This document shows positions 47,984 to 60,849 of a DNA stretch of 64,000 bases, piece after piece. Each line of letters starts with the position of its first letter. The stretch's first letter is position 1. The notes below the pieces were generated by a model. It was not told where the DNA came from, did no database searches, and saw nothing but the letters and a program-made list of their open reading frames with translations. Origin of the DNA: Cenococcum geophilum 1.58 (lineage: Eukaryota > Ascomycota > Dothideomycetes > Gloniales > Gloniaceae); the NCBI GenBank assembly GCA_001692895.1, contig KV748181.1, positions 1,989,640 to 2,053,639 on the forward strand. The letters run 5' to 3'. The position numbers were made by a program, and so were the translations under genes.

Positions 47984-48406
47984 TATAACGGAACCTTATA
48001 GCAGGAACTATAATAGGCTTATTAATAGGCTAGGTGTATAGGTAAAGTAAGTTAAAGTTAATAACGTAATAATAACTAGTAGAGTGGTTGCCTAATAAAT
48101 TAACTCTAATTATATTCTAAGAATTACTATAAGGAAGGAACTATCTAGGTAGGGACTAAGGGTCCTTAAATACACAACCGCACTTTTAAGAAATACTTTT
48201 TATACGTAATATACGTCTTATACATAAGGTATATAAGTTCCTCTCATTCCTCTTATTTAATACATAGCATGTTATATAACTTTGTTTACTATTCCTCGTT
48301 ATATGGTTCTACTAGTTCTATCCTAAACTATACTCAAATTAACTAACTAGCTTCTTTCGACTCTTCTCTAAGTAGTTATAATATCGTACTTAAAGCGTCT
48401 ATAATA
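47984..48406 (-). repeat. Gypsy-B 5' LTR
   Basis: 423 bp. Its outer end is RIP-changed (CGTCTATAATA for CGTCCGTAATA). Confidence 0.88.
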
Positions 48407-48599
48407 ATATATAAAAAGATATAAAAGCCTTTATTTTACTTCTTACTAAATACTATTCTTAGTAACTCCTACCTATTATCCTCTTACTATCCTACTAATT
48501 ACTAAGCTAGTTAAAATAATGGCTATAAGAAGTTTAGGAGGGACCTCCACAATACCTTATTTAAGCGCTCTATTTATAAGCGAAAGGCCTATACCTAAG
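48407..48599 (+). pseudogene. piggyBac transposase, piece 4
   Basis: Reads IKRYKSLYFTSY.ILFLVTPT and further LITKLVKI, matching the segment after the third catalytic motif. Ends at the Gypsy-C target site CTAAG (48595-48599). Confidence 0.72.
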
Positions 48600-48824
48600 T
48601 GTTAGGTAAAACCTAAGTAGATAATTATATAGCCGTAAGGTACGGGCGACCCTAGGGCAACCTAGGGGTGACTTGCCCGTAAGGCACGTGCTCTATACAT
48701 GCTTAGGGAAAACCCTTCCTACCTCGTATATAGACTCCTCCTTTTCCCTTAAGGATTCGTCTCTGTCTATACAATATACCTATTGTTCTATTATTGGACT
48801 CCCTATCCATATCCTTACCTTATA
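48600..48824 (+). repeat. Gypsy-C 5' LTR
   Basis: 225 bp, partner at 61652-61876. Confidence 0.88.
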
Positions 48825-48876
48825 TTCAAATCCTTACTAATCCCCTTAGGAGGATAGCCGGTTTAATTTTTCTATA

Positions 48877-51800
48877 ATGCCTCTNAAAAGAAAACCGACG
48901 CCTATACCTGACGGTAATACGCTAGCGATGCAACTGTAGAACGCCTTAGGATCTAGTGTAGACAAAACCGCTAAAAGTACACTAGCAGCATCTAAGCCAT
49001 TCTCCGAATCTTAAAACAATTAGATATTTATAAACGCTAGAGACTAGTTTAACTTATATACCTAGGCTTAATAGGAGCTTAGTAAGGTTACTAGCGTCCT
49101 ACCTAATACCGCTAATATAAAGGAGCTAGATAAGCTGGCTAAGAAAATAGCTAACTTATAGAGTATTATTAATTTAATAAAGCCCTCCCGTTGCCTCTCT
49201 AGTAAAGAGTATAAGTTATATAGCGAACGTATATGCCGAATAAATCTTAACGCCCTAGTTAAGAAGTTACTACCTAATATTGGCGGTACTACTTAATAGC
49301 ATTTTAACTGGTGGATTGCCGCAGTTAAGAACCGATTTAAGGTTAATAACGCTAACTACAACTGTAAGTAATGTACGCGCTAGGCTATTAAAGGTCTTAT
49401 AAAAGAGAAGACAATTACCTAACTAGTTTATCGCCGGTTAGGCACTAAGGATAAGGGTTCTTTACTATAGAACGAATTTAAAACTATGGTCTAAGACTAG
49501 ATTAGGAACCCTATAGTAAGACGCTTTAATAACGCTATAATGTACTATATGGCTGTTATAAAGGAGAACTAGAGGTTTAACGTCTTCCTAGCCCATATAT
49601 ATAGCTTAGAGGACCTCTTCTTATATACCCCTTTTGTTAATCCTAAATAATAGGTAGACTTCTGGTTCTTATATCTTCTAGCCTACCTATAAGTAGAGCT
49701 CTTTTGCTAGAACTTTACCTAACGGGTAAGAACCGCTAAAGACCTCTTTAACGAAATCCGCTATATAAAGCAATTGCTTAATACTATAAAGCTTACGGAA
49801 GATCGCGTAAGTAGTAGCGGTAAATTATCGCGTATAAAGCGCGGTTGCAGTATAGGCTCTATAGACTTAGGCTTAGGGAATAAAACCTAAAAAGGGCGAC
49901 GCTTTTCTAAGTAAACTCCCAGGGAGACCACCTAAAAGCTAGATAGCTTAGGGGACCCCCTAGACGCCGGTGCTATATAGGCGAGTTAAAGGACCACAGG
50001 CGGCCACTATAAGGAACACTAGAAGTAGGCTAAAGAGAAGTTAGCTTAGGCTTTAGAAAACCTAAAGCTGTTACGACACTGGCAGAACTTGGCAGAACTT
50101 GGCAGAACTACGCACCGGCAAGTTGCCACAGATTGCCNNATATTGCGNTNACGTGACGCGAAGATCGTATATAGCTTCGAGCGGCGCTCCCCTTCTTCTC
50201 CTTTCCTTTCTTTAGCTTTAGATTCTCGTTTATAGACAATCCAATCGTATAGGCTTGCGCGACCCTTTTGCCGTACTTATATCTCGATTGACTAAGTCGC
50301 TAACAAAAGCCTTAGTAGCGTATCTCTTTTAACTATAACTAGGGCCTAATATAGAGGGAGAAAAGAAACGTATTGTGGTATATATTATAATAGATACGCC
50401 CTAGGGCGAAGTCCGCCTATATACTCTATACGATAATAGGTGCCAAATTAACCTTATTAATTAAGATATCGTTTATAGGTTTAACCTACCTATACGCTAC
50501 GCGCTACGTTTACGTAAACCTATTATATATTTCCTTAATAGTAACTAGATAACAATCTAGGATGCTTATAATCTAATAGTTACTACTAGCGACTCCTAGG
50601 GTACCTCTCGCACTATTAGCCCGCAGACCTTTTGGGGCGGCTTATTTAATAGTTATAATATAGTTCTTAGATGGGATTGGCTCGCAGAAGTAGATTTATT
50701 AATTAGTTTCCGTTCTAGATAGTTTATCTAGGGTACTTTAGACCCTAAACGCCTCTAAATAGTTACCCTTAACGCTCTCCTAGTAGACATTAAGGCTGGC
50801 GAAATAGTCTATTTGCTATAGCTAGAAGACTCCTTTTTTATACCAGTTGTAAATATAATAGAGGACCTATTGTTACTGGCAGTGAGTACCCGTGCAAACC
50901 CTCTGGACGTAAAGATACCGGTTGTAAATATAGTAAAGGACCTACTATTACTAGCAGCGAGTACCCGTAAAGACCCTCTAGTGCTAGCGTAGATTACCTA
51001 TATATAAGGGGGAGGTAATCAAAACCCTAAAACCATTAAGTATACTATAGTAGAGCTGTATATACTCTTAGTGCGAGTATACCTATAAAACGCATATTAG
51101 CCGTACCCTTCTCTCTACTAGCTCCCGGAAGCACACTACTATATAATAGTTACTTTAACCTCTGTAGCCCCTAGCCTACCAGATATATATAAGGAGGAAA
51201 TTAATATCTTTTTTAATAAGCTAGCAAGTATATTACCGTAGAACTCTAAGTATAACTATATAATCGACTTAGAAAAAGGCAAGACGCTACCGTAAATGCC
51301 CCTCTATAACCTCTTATAGAAAGAGTTATAGATCTTATAAGAGTACCTAAACAGTGCTCTTAAAAAGGGCTAGATTAGGCCTAGTAAGTCGCCTACTAGA
51401 GCGCCTATCCTCTTCATACCGAAAGTAAACGGTATAATACGGCTATGCGTTAACTATAGACGCCTAAACAAGATTACAATTAAAAATTAGTACCCCCTAC
51501 CGCTGGTTAGCGAACTCTTTAATAGGCTTAGCTATACGAAGATATTTATAAAGCTAGATCTTCGTAATGCGTACTATAGGATTTATATTAAAAAGGGAGA
51601 CGAATAGAAGACTATATTTAAGATACACTATAGTTACTTTAAGTACCTAGTAATGCCCTTTAGTCTTACTAACGCCCCTATAACTTTCTAGAGCTATATT
51701 TATAAAGCTCTAAGAACCCTAGTAGATACTATTTACATAGTCTACCTAGATAATATTCTTATTTACTTAAATAACAAGGATAAGTATATTAAGCACGTTA

Positions 51801-53890
51801 AGCAGATACTACAACAGCTTTACGCTTAGGGCCTATACGCCAAACTATTAAAATATATCTTTTATACTAAGAACATTAAGTTCCTAGGCTTTATTATTAC
51901 CCCTAGGGGTATTATAATAAACCCTAACCGCGTAAAAGCTATTAAGGAATGGCCTAAGCCTAAGTCCTATAGGGATATCTAGGTCTTCCTTAGCTTTACT
52001 AACTTCTATAGGCGATTTATCTAGAACTACTCGGATACCGTATACCCCCTACACGTATATCTTATATAGGCACATCGCAACCCAACATTAGATAGGGAGG
52101 AGAAGAAGAAGCGTAAGTTAAAAGGGCCTATTAAATGGTATTAACCCTAGTCCTGGCCCGACAACGCGTAGTAGGCGTTTTATAAACTACGCGCTGCATT
52201 TATATAGGCTCCTTTACTTCGCCACTTTAACCCTAATCTACCCCTAATAGTAATTACTAACGCTTCCGATTATGCCTATAGCGATATACTTCTATAGCCT
52301 TTAAGGTAGGGAGATTAACTTCACTGGTACTTAATCGCTTATTACAGTTAGAAGCTTACTAGCCTAGAAGTATAATATAATATATATAATAAAGAACTAC
52401 TCGCTATAGTATAATGCTTTAAAACGTAGCGCTATTACCTTAAATACGCCGCGTATATAACGCGCGTGCTCTACGATTATAACAATCTTAGGTACTTTAT
52501 AACCACTAAGAGCTTATCTACTTACTAGGCCCAGTACGCTAAAAAACTAGCTAAGTTTAATTTTAAGATTAAATATAAGCTAGGTAAGACAAATCCTGCT
52601 AACACATTATCCTAGTACCTAGATTATGCTAAAGGCTTTAAAGATAGCAGTAAGAGGATAATCCTTAATGCTATGCTGCCTATATTACAGCAAAAGTTGC
52701 GGGTTATAGGCCTTATAGGCGGCCCTAGTGCTACTATACTAAACTAGTAAGTAGCATACGTATAGCATGCGAGCGACCCTTATAAACTTAGTGCTGGCGG
52801 ACCAGAGCGTCTTACTATTCTCTTTAAGACTACTCTAACTAACCTAATGGCGCTTAACCCTAGGGAAGACCCCTTAGCCTAGGCTATAGTCCCCTATAAC
52901 AACCTAGCGAGTTACCTGCGTATTATATATTACTTTACTAGCACCGACTTTGCGCAGAATCTCGTGCTATAGTAAGAAGTAGTAGTAGCTGCTTTAGCCA
53001 AAACGGCGTTTATAAAATAACCCCCTAAGTTACTAGTTAATTTTATTTATAGAGTATAAAAAAGGGACGCCTTTATATACTCTATATATAATTAGTTAAC
53101 CTAAAAATGAGTTCCTGCCGGTAATAAGGACTATACCCTTAATAATTAAGGACTTTTAAGGCAAAATAATAAGGTCTAGGTGCTGAATTATATACTATTA
53201 TAATAGGAGATCCTTAAGCGGAATTATAACGATCCTATAGGCGGCCACTATGGTTTTAACCGTACTTTTAAGGTAATTACGTAAAAGTATACTTGGAACG
53301 GCCTTACTTAGGACCTCCGTAAATACCTAGATAATTATAATGCCTACTAACGCTCCAAATCGCGCCGCTATAAACCCTATAGTAAGCTATAGCCTCTTTA
53401 GGCCCCTACCTAAGCCTAGCGGCATTATTTACTTAACTTTATTACGGATCTCCTAGAGTCTAAAACTCCTAATGGCGTAGAGTATAACTCTATCCTTATC
53501 TTTATAAACCGTTTTATAAAGCTAGTACGCTACTATTTAGTGCGTAAAATAATTAATACTACGCAACTCGCAGAACTCTTATTTAGAGTTTTTATATAAA
53601 TAGGGCCTCTAAATAATATTGTCTCTAATAGGGGTAGTATATTTATAAGCGAGTACTAAAGCACTATATGCTACTATCTCCGCGTTTAATATAAACTTAG
53701 TACTATATTTTACCCGCAGATAAATAGTTAGACGGAGTGTTAGAACTAGGAGCTTAAGGTATACCTACGTATATTTATAAACTGGGAACAGTCTAATTAG
53801 GCCTCCCTACTTAAAGAAGCAGCCTTTGCCTATAACTCTAAGGTCTATACTATAATAAAGCGTTCCCCTATTAAGCTCGCCTATAGCTAG
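48877..53890 (+). pseudogene. Gypsy-C gag-pol, part 1 (gag to integrase), inactivated
   Basis: The ATG at 48877 (MPL, then KRKPTPIPDGNT after an N) starts a long Gag with HFNWWIAAVKNRFKVNNANY near 49310. A short TTGGCAGAAC repeat lies near 50085-50110, with Ns at 50138-50150. RT blocks: LVSELFNRL, KIFIKLDLRNAYYRIYIKKG and IYIVYLDNILIYL (51480-51780), where LDN shows the catalytic YLDD changed by RIP. RNase H: IVITNASDYAYSDILL. Integrase: GGHYGFNRTFKVIT and NGVEYNSILIFINRFIK (53230-53530). Confidence 0.82.
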
Positions 53891-54102
53891 TGTCACGGCT
53901 CGAACAAATGCCTCTAAACCGAAGCTTGAACGAATGCTATATTACGAAGATACTAAGCTAAAGAGAAGGAAAAAGGGGTCGCCAGGACCGATGTAAACAA
54001 ATATGTAGGGTAAGCCGCTAAGGCGCTAGCTTTGGGCGGGCTAATCGCAGGTCGGCAGAATATGGCAGAATTTGGCAGGTAATGTGCGATAGCGCCGTTA
54101 CA
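53891..54102 (-). repeat. Gypsy-D 3' LTR
   Basis: 212 bp. Contains GGCAGAATATGGCAGAATTT, a two-unit tandem also seen beyond the LTR near 54370-54400. Confidence 0.88.
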
Positions 54103-54410
54103 TTACCCCCCTCTTTAAAGAAAGCCTGCCCTTAGGCTTAGTTAGAAATAGGGTAGCACTAGGCTTATAAACGTAGGATTATAAAATATAAGATGAGGAG
54201 ATAAAGGGGACAAGAGTACGTCCAGACTAAGTATAAAGGGCGATTGTAGGCTAAGTGGAAGCACTAGGCTAGAAAGAGTAGCCGTTAAAAGTCTTAGCAC
54301 GGATCTGACTAATTAGACAACTTCAACCGGCGGTCGAAGTTCCTGGATATCTGATATTTTATGGTACTGGCAGAAAACGGCAGAATATGGCAGAATTTGG
54401 TAGACAGCTG
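54103..54410 (-). other. Gypsy-D 3' untranslated region
   Basis: Holds the polypurine tract, a block ACTAATTAGACAACTTCAAC (54309-54328) that recurs in RIP-changed form in the Gypsy-C 3' region near 61448, and further GGCAGAA repeats. Confidence 0.6.
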
Positions 54411-57400
54411 TATTAGGGCTTTGGGGCGTTTTTGTCCCTATATTCTTCTAGTAACTTATTATCTTTATTATGCCAACATTCCATTTATTTGTCTAGGTAC
54501 TTTAGGGGCCTAGGCGCATTAGGGTATTGGTTATAGAATTCTTTAAGCTTCTAGGGGCAGCCTATAAAGTTCTACGTAGGGTACTAGGTTGGGTTAGGAT
54601 TATAGCCCTTCTATTAGACACGGTATTTTAGCGTTTCCCGTACTATCTTATAGGCCAGTATTTCGTTAACCTTCTATTCGCTATTACCGTTTACTTAAAC
54701 TGGTAGGGGAGGCTTATTCTTTTATCTAGGTAATAGGTTATTTATAGCTTTCCGTAACTTATCCGGCAAGAAGATAGGGTGAACCCTAATTAAATCTGGG
54801 AGCTTTATCTTGTATAAGTTGCCTATCTTCTTAAGAACCTTATACGGTCCTGCCATTTAGTAGTCTAGCTTATGGCTAGGTCGTTTAGTTTTTTAATTCC
54901 TTATTATAACCTAGACTATATCGCTAGGGGTAAAATTAGGCTCTTAACGGTGTTTGTTCGCCTGCTGTTCTATTAACCTCTAAGCTTTTTTTAGGTTCTT
55001 ATAGGCTACCGTCTAGGCCTCCTCTAATTATTTGGCGTACTGTTGGGCCTTAGTATAGGATAGCTTCTCTTATATAGTCTAGGGTTCTTCTAGCCTTTTC
55101 CAGTTAAAGCTTATATGGGGTAAGTATCCTATTTCTAGCTAAATTAGGGCAAACCCTGTGGAGTTATAGGGTAAGGTTGCTTGCGCATAGTCCATTAAGG
55201 GTAGTAGTTTAGACTAGTTATCCTAGAAATAGTTAACAAAGGGCCTAAGCCTCTGGTCTAGGTATTGATTTATAATCTCTATCTAACCATCTATCTAGGG
55301 GTGATAAGCCGTAGAAAGCTTTAGCTTAATACTTAGGATCTAGGTAAACTTATTCTAGAAGGCCGATATAAACTATAGCCTATAATTAAATATAATAGTA
55401 TTTAGTAGTCCGTAGATTCGGTAGACATAATAGATATATAGCCGGGCTGCCTCTTTAGCATTAATGTTTTTATGATAGGGAATTAAGAACGGGCGTTTAC
55501 TAAAGCGGTTAACTATAACTATAACCATATTGTATTTATTACGGTCCCTAGGTAGTTTATAGAAGTCTATAAAGATATGCTGTTAAGGGCGCTCTAGTAT
55601 CGGGAGTGGCTTAAGTAGTCCTAGGGTTTTATCCCGTGGGATTATAGCTCTCTAGCAGTCTTTACAGTTCCGTATATATCAATTAATATTTATAACCATT
55701 CTCGGCTAGTAGTAGCGGCAGTTAATGATTTTATGGGTCTTGTTCTTGCTAGGGTATACTATAAAGACTTAGCAATAAGCTTCGCGGATTAGTTTAGTTT
55801 ATAGATTATTGACGTTAGAGACTATAAGCCGCTCCTAGTATAGGAGCAATCCTTCCTCTGTTTTAAAATTGGGGTCTCCTTTTACGGCTTATTTGCGGAG
55901 GGCCCTTAGGGCATTAGCTATGCGGTTTACAGTTAAGAGGCGGTTAATTAGCCCTATTGGCTTATCTAAGAACTCCTCTATTAGTGCTAGCTTGTTTTAC
56001 TAGGAGTCTAGCTCCTTAAGGATCCGCGGGTTAAGCTGTTCTGGATAGAGGAGGGCGCGCGTCTAATATTAGGTCTTTAGCTTATCCTAGGGTCCTACGT
56101 CTTATTCTCTTTAGGTTAGGGCATTAGCCTTAGAGTTTTACTTGCTAGAACGATATATAATCGTAAAGAAGAATTAGGAGAGTATTTTGGCCTACTAGGC
56201 CTATTATCTAGTAAGCTGCTTTGTAGTTATAAAGTACTCTAGGGCTTTGTAATTTGTATATATCTTAATCTAAGAATTTATACCTTTAAGCTCTACGCGC
56301 CATTAGGAGAGTGATTAAATAATAGCTAGTATTTCTTTGTTGTGTACTTTATAGTTATACTTAGCTAGGTTTATTATCTTTAAGAAGAAAGCTATAGGGT
56401 ATTATTCGCCGTCTAGATATAACTGTAATAGGATTCCCGCTATAACCCTATTAGAGGCGTCCGTTTTTAGTATTAATTTAAGGTCCAGGTTATAGTAATA
56501 AAGGATTAGGGAAGAGATAAGCCGATCCTTTATCTCTTTAAAGGCTTTTATACAGCTATTATTAAAGATAAAAGGCGTGTCCTTCCTGGTTAGTTATATA
56601 AGAGGTTTTACCGTAATTCCGTAGTTATAGATAAACTAGTAGTAGAAGTTGTAGAAGCTAAGGAAGGACTAGATTCCTTTTACTATATAAGGGGGCTTCT
56701 AGTTATAGATTGCCTCTACCTTCTTAGGGTTAACCTTAATTCCTTCTATAGTTACGATAAACCTGAGGTATTTTATACGTTTTACCCTAAACTCGTATTT
56801 CTTAATATTAACTTATAAGCCTATGTTCCGTAGTCTCTCTAGGACCTTCTTAACATAAACTTAATGCTTAAGTTCGTCGTCCAAGTATATGAGAATGTCG
56901 TCTAGGTATGCCGTGCAGAATTTGTTAAGGTAATTAAAAAGAACGTCATTTATATACCTTTGGTACATAGCCAGTCCATTTATTAGTCTAAAAGGAAGAA
57001 CTTTATATTTATAGGAACTATAATAGGTATAGAACGTTATTAAATCTTTAGATGCAGGGTTTATCCTAATTTAGTGGAAAGCTTAGTGGATATCAAGTTT
57101 GGTAAAGATCTTTACCTGGCTTAGATGTATAAGGGTCTCGTTAATTAAAGGAATAGGATACCGGTCCTTCTAAGTAATAGTATTTAGCTTTTAATAGTTA
57201 ATATAAAAACGAAGGCCTCTATTAGGCTTTTTTACGAACAGGATAGGGGAAGTAAAAGGGGCTTAACTTGGCTTAATAAACCCTTTATCTAGGTTATTAA
57301 TTAAGTACTGCTTTATTGCTTTTAACTTATCCATTAATTAATAGTAGAGGGGGCTATAGCCTAGCGAGTTATTGGCTTTTAATTAAATCTTATAATTATA

Positions 57401-59830
57401 CGTTTAGTAGGGGGGTAACTTATCTAAGGCCGCCTTTAAGAATGCATTCTTGTAGTTTATATAAATAGTAGGAAGGAGGCGTTTAACTAGTTCCTTATTA
57501 GTTTCCTTAGCTGGCCTTTCCTCTCTATTATTAATAATTTAGTTAATCTTATATAGGCTTATTATAAAGACCTTATTGTCCTTCTAGTATATATTAAAGT
57601 AGAACGCTATAGCGCTAATTACGGCGATATTTACGGTAGGGGGGTTGCCTAATAATAGGGGCGTACGTAACTTTAGGGACTTCCGGGGTACTAGCGTTAT
57701 TATTACCCCTTTTAGCTCCTATTATATCTTTTAGAGGTCATCCCTTATATTCTATTAATACGTTCTTTTCTATACTAGTTAGATCCGTGCGATTTAGACG
57801 TTATCTATGTCACTATCTATCCCGCTTCTATATATAGAGTCCTCTTTAAACGTAGCGCTTTAGGAGAGTATCTTTATTGGTACGGAGTTCTTTCTAGCTT
57901 TGCGGCGGGCGTCTTTTTAGGTAAAGGCTAGGTTACAGGCCCGGATATCTTGCTAGTAGGTAGGATTAGCCCTTATAGTTAGTGTCTTGCGGTCGGTTTA
58001 GATCTCCCTAATAAAGGAGGACAATCTCAGTCTATCCTCTAGCTAGATAAACCGTCTTTATTGTATATTTAACTAGATATTAAAATAGGATATCTATTTT
58101 CGTCTAAGGATTATATTATAAGACCCTAGGTCTAGGATATAAAAGGGGATACCGTATTAGCGTTGTCCGTTAAGAGTGATATATAACTTTAAGATGTGGG
58201 TAACGGGCCAACCGGCTTAGCCGTTATAGCCTTTTACCTAGACAGGCTTCTCTAGTTAGATGGCTTCTATATTTAGAAACTTAGCAACATTATTTACATA
58301 GGCAGTATTTATAAAGGCGAAGCCATTTGCTCTAGTGTTAATAAGGGCGGTTGTATTAACTCTATATCCATTTTAAGATACTATATATAAAAACGTAAAA
58401 TGCTTTCTACCTATTAACTAACTAAGATTAATCTCTTTAAGATCAATAGGGTACCCTAGGGGGGAGTCTTTCCCTAGGGTTTCTCTTTTCCCAACTTATC
58501 TAACGTTTCTCCTTTCTCTATCTCCTTAATATCGCCTATATCCTTTAGCTCCGGGCAGGATAAGGTAAAGTAACCTTATTTATTGCAGTTAAAGCACGTA
58601 GCTGAGGCAGGGTCGATCGGAGTATTGTGGCGAATACTAGTCGATGGCGTGGTACGTAACTGGTTAGGTAAGGCTCGCCAGTGCGTAGTTATAACCGCCT
58701 TTAGTAAAAGAGCAGTTATAACTTATCTTTCTGCTTTAGCTCCTATAGGTATAGCTAGCGAGTTCTAATTATTACGGAGTCGCTTCTGCCGATTAGGGCG
58801 GGCGTTAATCCGCTTTAGTTCTAAGTCTAATAATAGGCAATAAGCTATAAGTTTTTCATAGGTTGGTAGGTTATTTAAGGTTATAGTAATCTTTTCTTAT
58901 AGCCGGATTGTTAGCTTATTATATAGGTCTAATCAGTAGTTCTTAAGGGGGACCTAGCCTTCTCCTATAAGGTATAGAAATTAAGTCTAGAATTTAGTAA
59001 AGGGTTAGTTCGGTTTTATTATTAAGCGATTATAGTTATAATAGGCATCCTATACTTTATTCGGGTTAACGTAGATAGCCGCTAGGTGCTGTATTATCTC
59101 GTTAACGGATATAAATTAGACAGGGGAGTCGTCCTTAAACTTGGCTTAAAGGTGCCGTTGGGTGTCCCTAGTGGTTTAACTAAAGAGGTAGAGCATTTTG
59201 GCTTCTTTAGAAAGGAAATAGTTATGGTTAACGCGGAGCTTTCCTTATACTTAAATCCTCTAATTCTTAAAGGTAGGGTCTATCCTATTAGACAGTAGTG
59301 GGAGGTTAGGGAGCTTAACGGACTTTAATTACTTCGTTATTGTATCCGTACTCCCTAGTATATCGCATTTAGTGGAGTGAATAGGTCGGCTAGGGCTTTA
59401 AGAAGGGGAAGCTGGGCTATTTTATAGGGCCGTAAGGCTTTCTAGGATCTCTTATAGGGTCTTTTATATATTTCTCGCTTTAAGATAATTGGCTTCCTAG
59501 CTGGCTGCAAGGGCACGAATCTGCTCGCGTATGTTTACGACGTTATTATTATCTTCAATTTCTGATCTTAATTGGATCTCAGGTTCCTCTTGGGTAGAGG
59601 CAGCTCTCTTAAATGAGCTTGCTTTAGGTGCTATTATTAGCTTTCTAAGGTTCGTTGGTATTATACGCTTTAGTTTTAATTTTAGGGGTATAGGTCCAGT
59701 CCTGTTTAGCTTATAAGGTAGGATATTATTTAGGCCTTTCTAGGTAATATAGAGTGGTTTTGGTGTCTGAGTATAGCGCGTTAATGCGTTATTGCAGACG
59801 AAGTTTCTTTAGGGTGGGATATTATTAAGG
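54411..59830 (-). pseudogene. Gypsy-D gag-pol with chromodomain-type C-terminus, inactivated
   Basis: On the minus strand a Gag region (REQIRALAAS, about 59520-59490) leads to a zinc knuckle, CFNCNK.GYFTLSC near 58590-58550, in which the CCHC His reads Tyr. The RT follows: PILFVKKPNRGLRFYINY, IPLINETLIHLSQVKIFTKL and NGLAMYQRYINDV (57270-56950). Integrase features sit near 55500-55700. The C-terminus reads LKNSITNTLMRL just before 54420. Several plus-strand frames here (58583, 59086 and 59531) are shadows. Confidence 0.8.
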
Positions 59831-59864
59831 CCTTCCCAGGCAAGGTAGGGAGAGCTTAGTATAA

Positions 59865-60076
59865 TGTCACGGCTTAAATAAATGCCTCTAAACTAAAGCT
59901 TAAACGAATACTGTATTACGAAGATATTAAGCTAAAGAGAAGGAAAAAGGGGTCGCTAGGACCGATGTAAACAAATATGTAGGGTAAGCCGCCAAGGCGC
60001 TAGCTTTGGGCGGGCCAATCGCAGGTCGGTAGAATATGGCAGAATTTGGCAGGTAACGTGCGATAGCGCCGTTACA
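59865..60076 (-). repeat. Gypsy-D 5' LTR
   Basis: 212 bp; ACGGCTTAAATAAATGCC here against ACGGCTCGAACAAATGCC in the other copy shows C-to-T and G-to-A changes. Confidence 0.88.
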
Positions 60077-60081
60077 GCTAG

Positions 60082-60849
60082 CTACTAAACGTCCCGGACG
60101 GAGTCCTAGATAGCGTTTAAGACGCCTAGTAAGGTAGGGAGGGGTCTAAGTTAACAAATGTCTAACTTATAGAGACGTATTTATAACGCCTGCGCCTTAT
60201 ACGTAAGGCAGCGGCGGCGTCAATAATATACGCCTAAAAGCTTTAGGTAAAATACTACAATCGTTACCACCTAGCTAAGCATTTCGCCGTTAGTAAACGA
60301 GTCCTACTCTCCTCTAAGAATATCCACACGAAACGCCCCTATAAAAAGCTTAACTATAAATTTATAGGACCGTTTTAGATCCTAGAGCGTATAGGGTAAT
60401 AAGTATATAAGCTAGAGCTCTTACCTACTATAGCACGGCTCCACCTAGTCTTTTATATCTCCCTACTAGAGCCTTATAGGTTACGCCCTAGGTTTTAACC
60501 CCTAGCAGTAAAAGAGCTTAAGAAAGGCAGCTAGGAAGTAAAAGCAATTATCGCCTACTAGGATTATACTGGACAACCACAGTACCTTATTAAATAGCTA
60601 GGATAGCTAAATAAGTATAATAAATGGAAATATAAGATAGAACTTAAGAATTATTAATAACTACTAGATGAGTACCGTAAGCGGGACACCCTAGCCTTAC
60701 AGCCGAAGTATAAGCGAAAAGTAAGCGCCGCTATTAAAATATAACCTATATTAAAGCGGAACAGAGGACGTCTAAAGGGATTAAAGAATAAGTAACAATT
60801 GCTATAACTTATAGGCGAGGCTACGGCGTATGCTGGCAACGAAGCTTAA
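60082..60849 (+). pseudogene. Gypsy-C pol, part 2 (integrase C-terminus and chromodomain)
   Basis: Continues part 1 after Gypsy-D. It reads the integrase tail (SPLRISTRN, KSLTINL.DRF) and then YISLLEPYRLRPRF, followed by a chromodomain-like block: EVKAIIAY.DYTGQPQYLIK, then LG.LNKYNKWKYKIELKNY and LLDEYRKRDTLAL. Ends at TAA 60847-60849. Confidence 0.8.

Larger units (their letters stand above)
31709..48406 (-). mobile_element. Gypsy-B: sister copy of Gypsy-A, carrying two further insertions
   Basis: 423-bp LTRs at 31709-32131 and 47984-48406. Target duplication ACATA (31704-31708) against ATATA (48407-48411), one RIP-type change. Removing Gypsy-E and the minisatellite element leaves about 7.9 kb, matching Gypsy-A. 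It collinearly repeats A, same orientation, but lacks the Copia. Eight ambiguous bases (Ns) cluster at 32328-32379. Confidence 0.88.
53891..60076 (-). mobile_element. Gypsy-D: Ty3/Gypsy retrotransposon inserted in Gypsy-C
   Basis: LTRs of 212 bp (TGTCACGGCT...GCGCCGTTACA). Target duplication GCTAG is perfect (53886-53890 and 60077-60081). A polypurine tract on the minus strand (complement of CCCCCCTCTTTAAAG, near 54106-54120) lies next to the left LTR, so transcription ran leftward. The LTRs keep many CA/TG dinucleotides and look younger than those of A and B. Confidence 0.88.

Noticed and set aside
58583..59716. Three plus-strand frames (58583-58768, 59086-59298, 59531-59716)
   Set aside because: They lie opposite the Gypsy-D gag region and are shadows.
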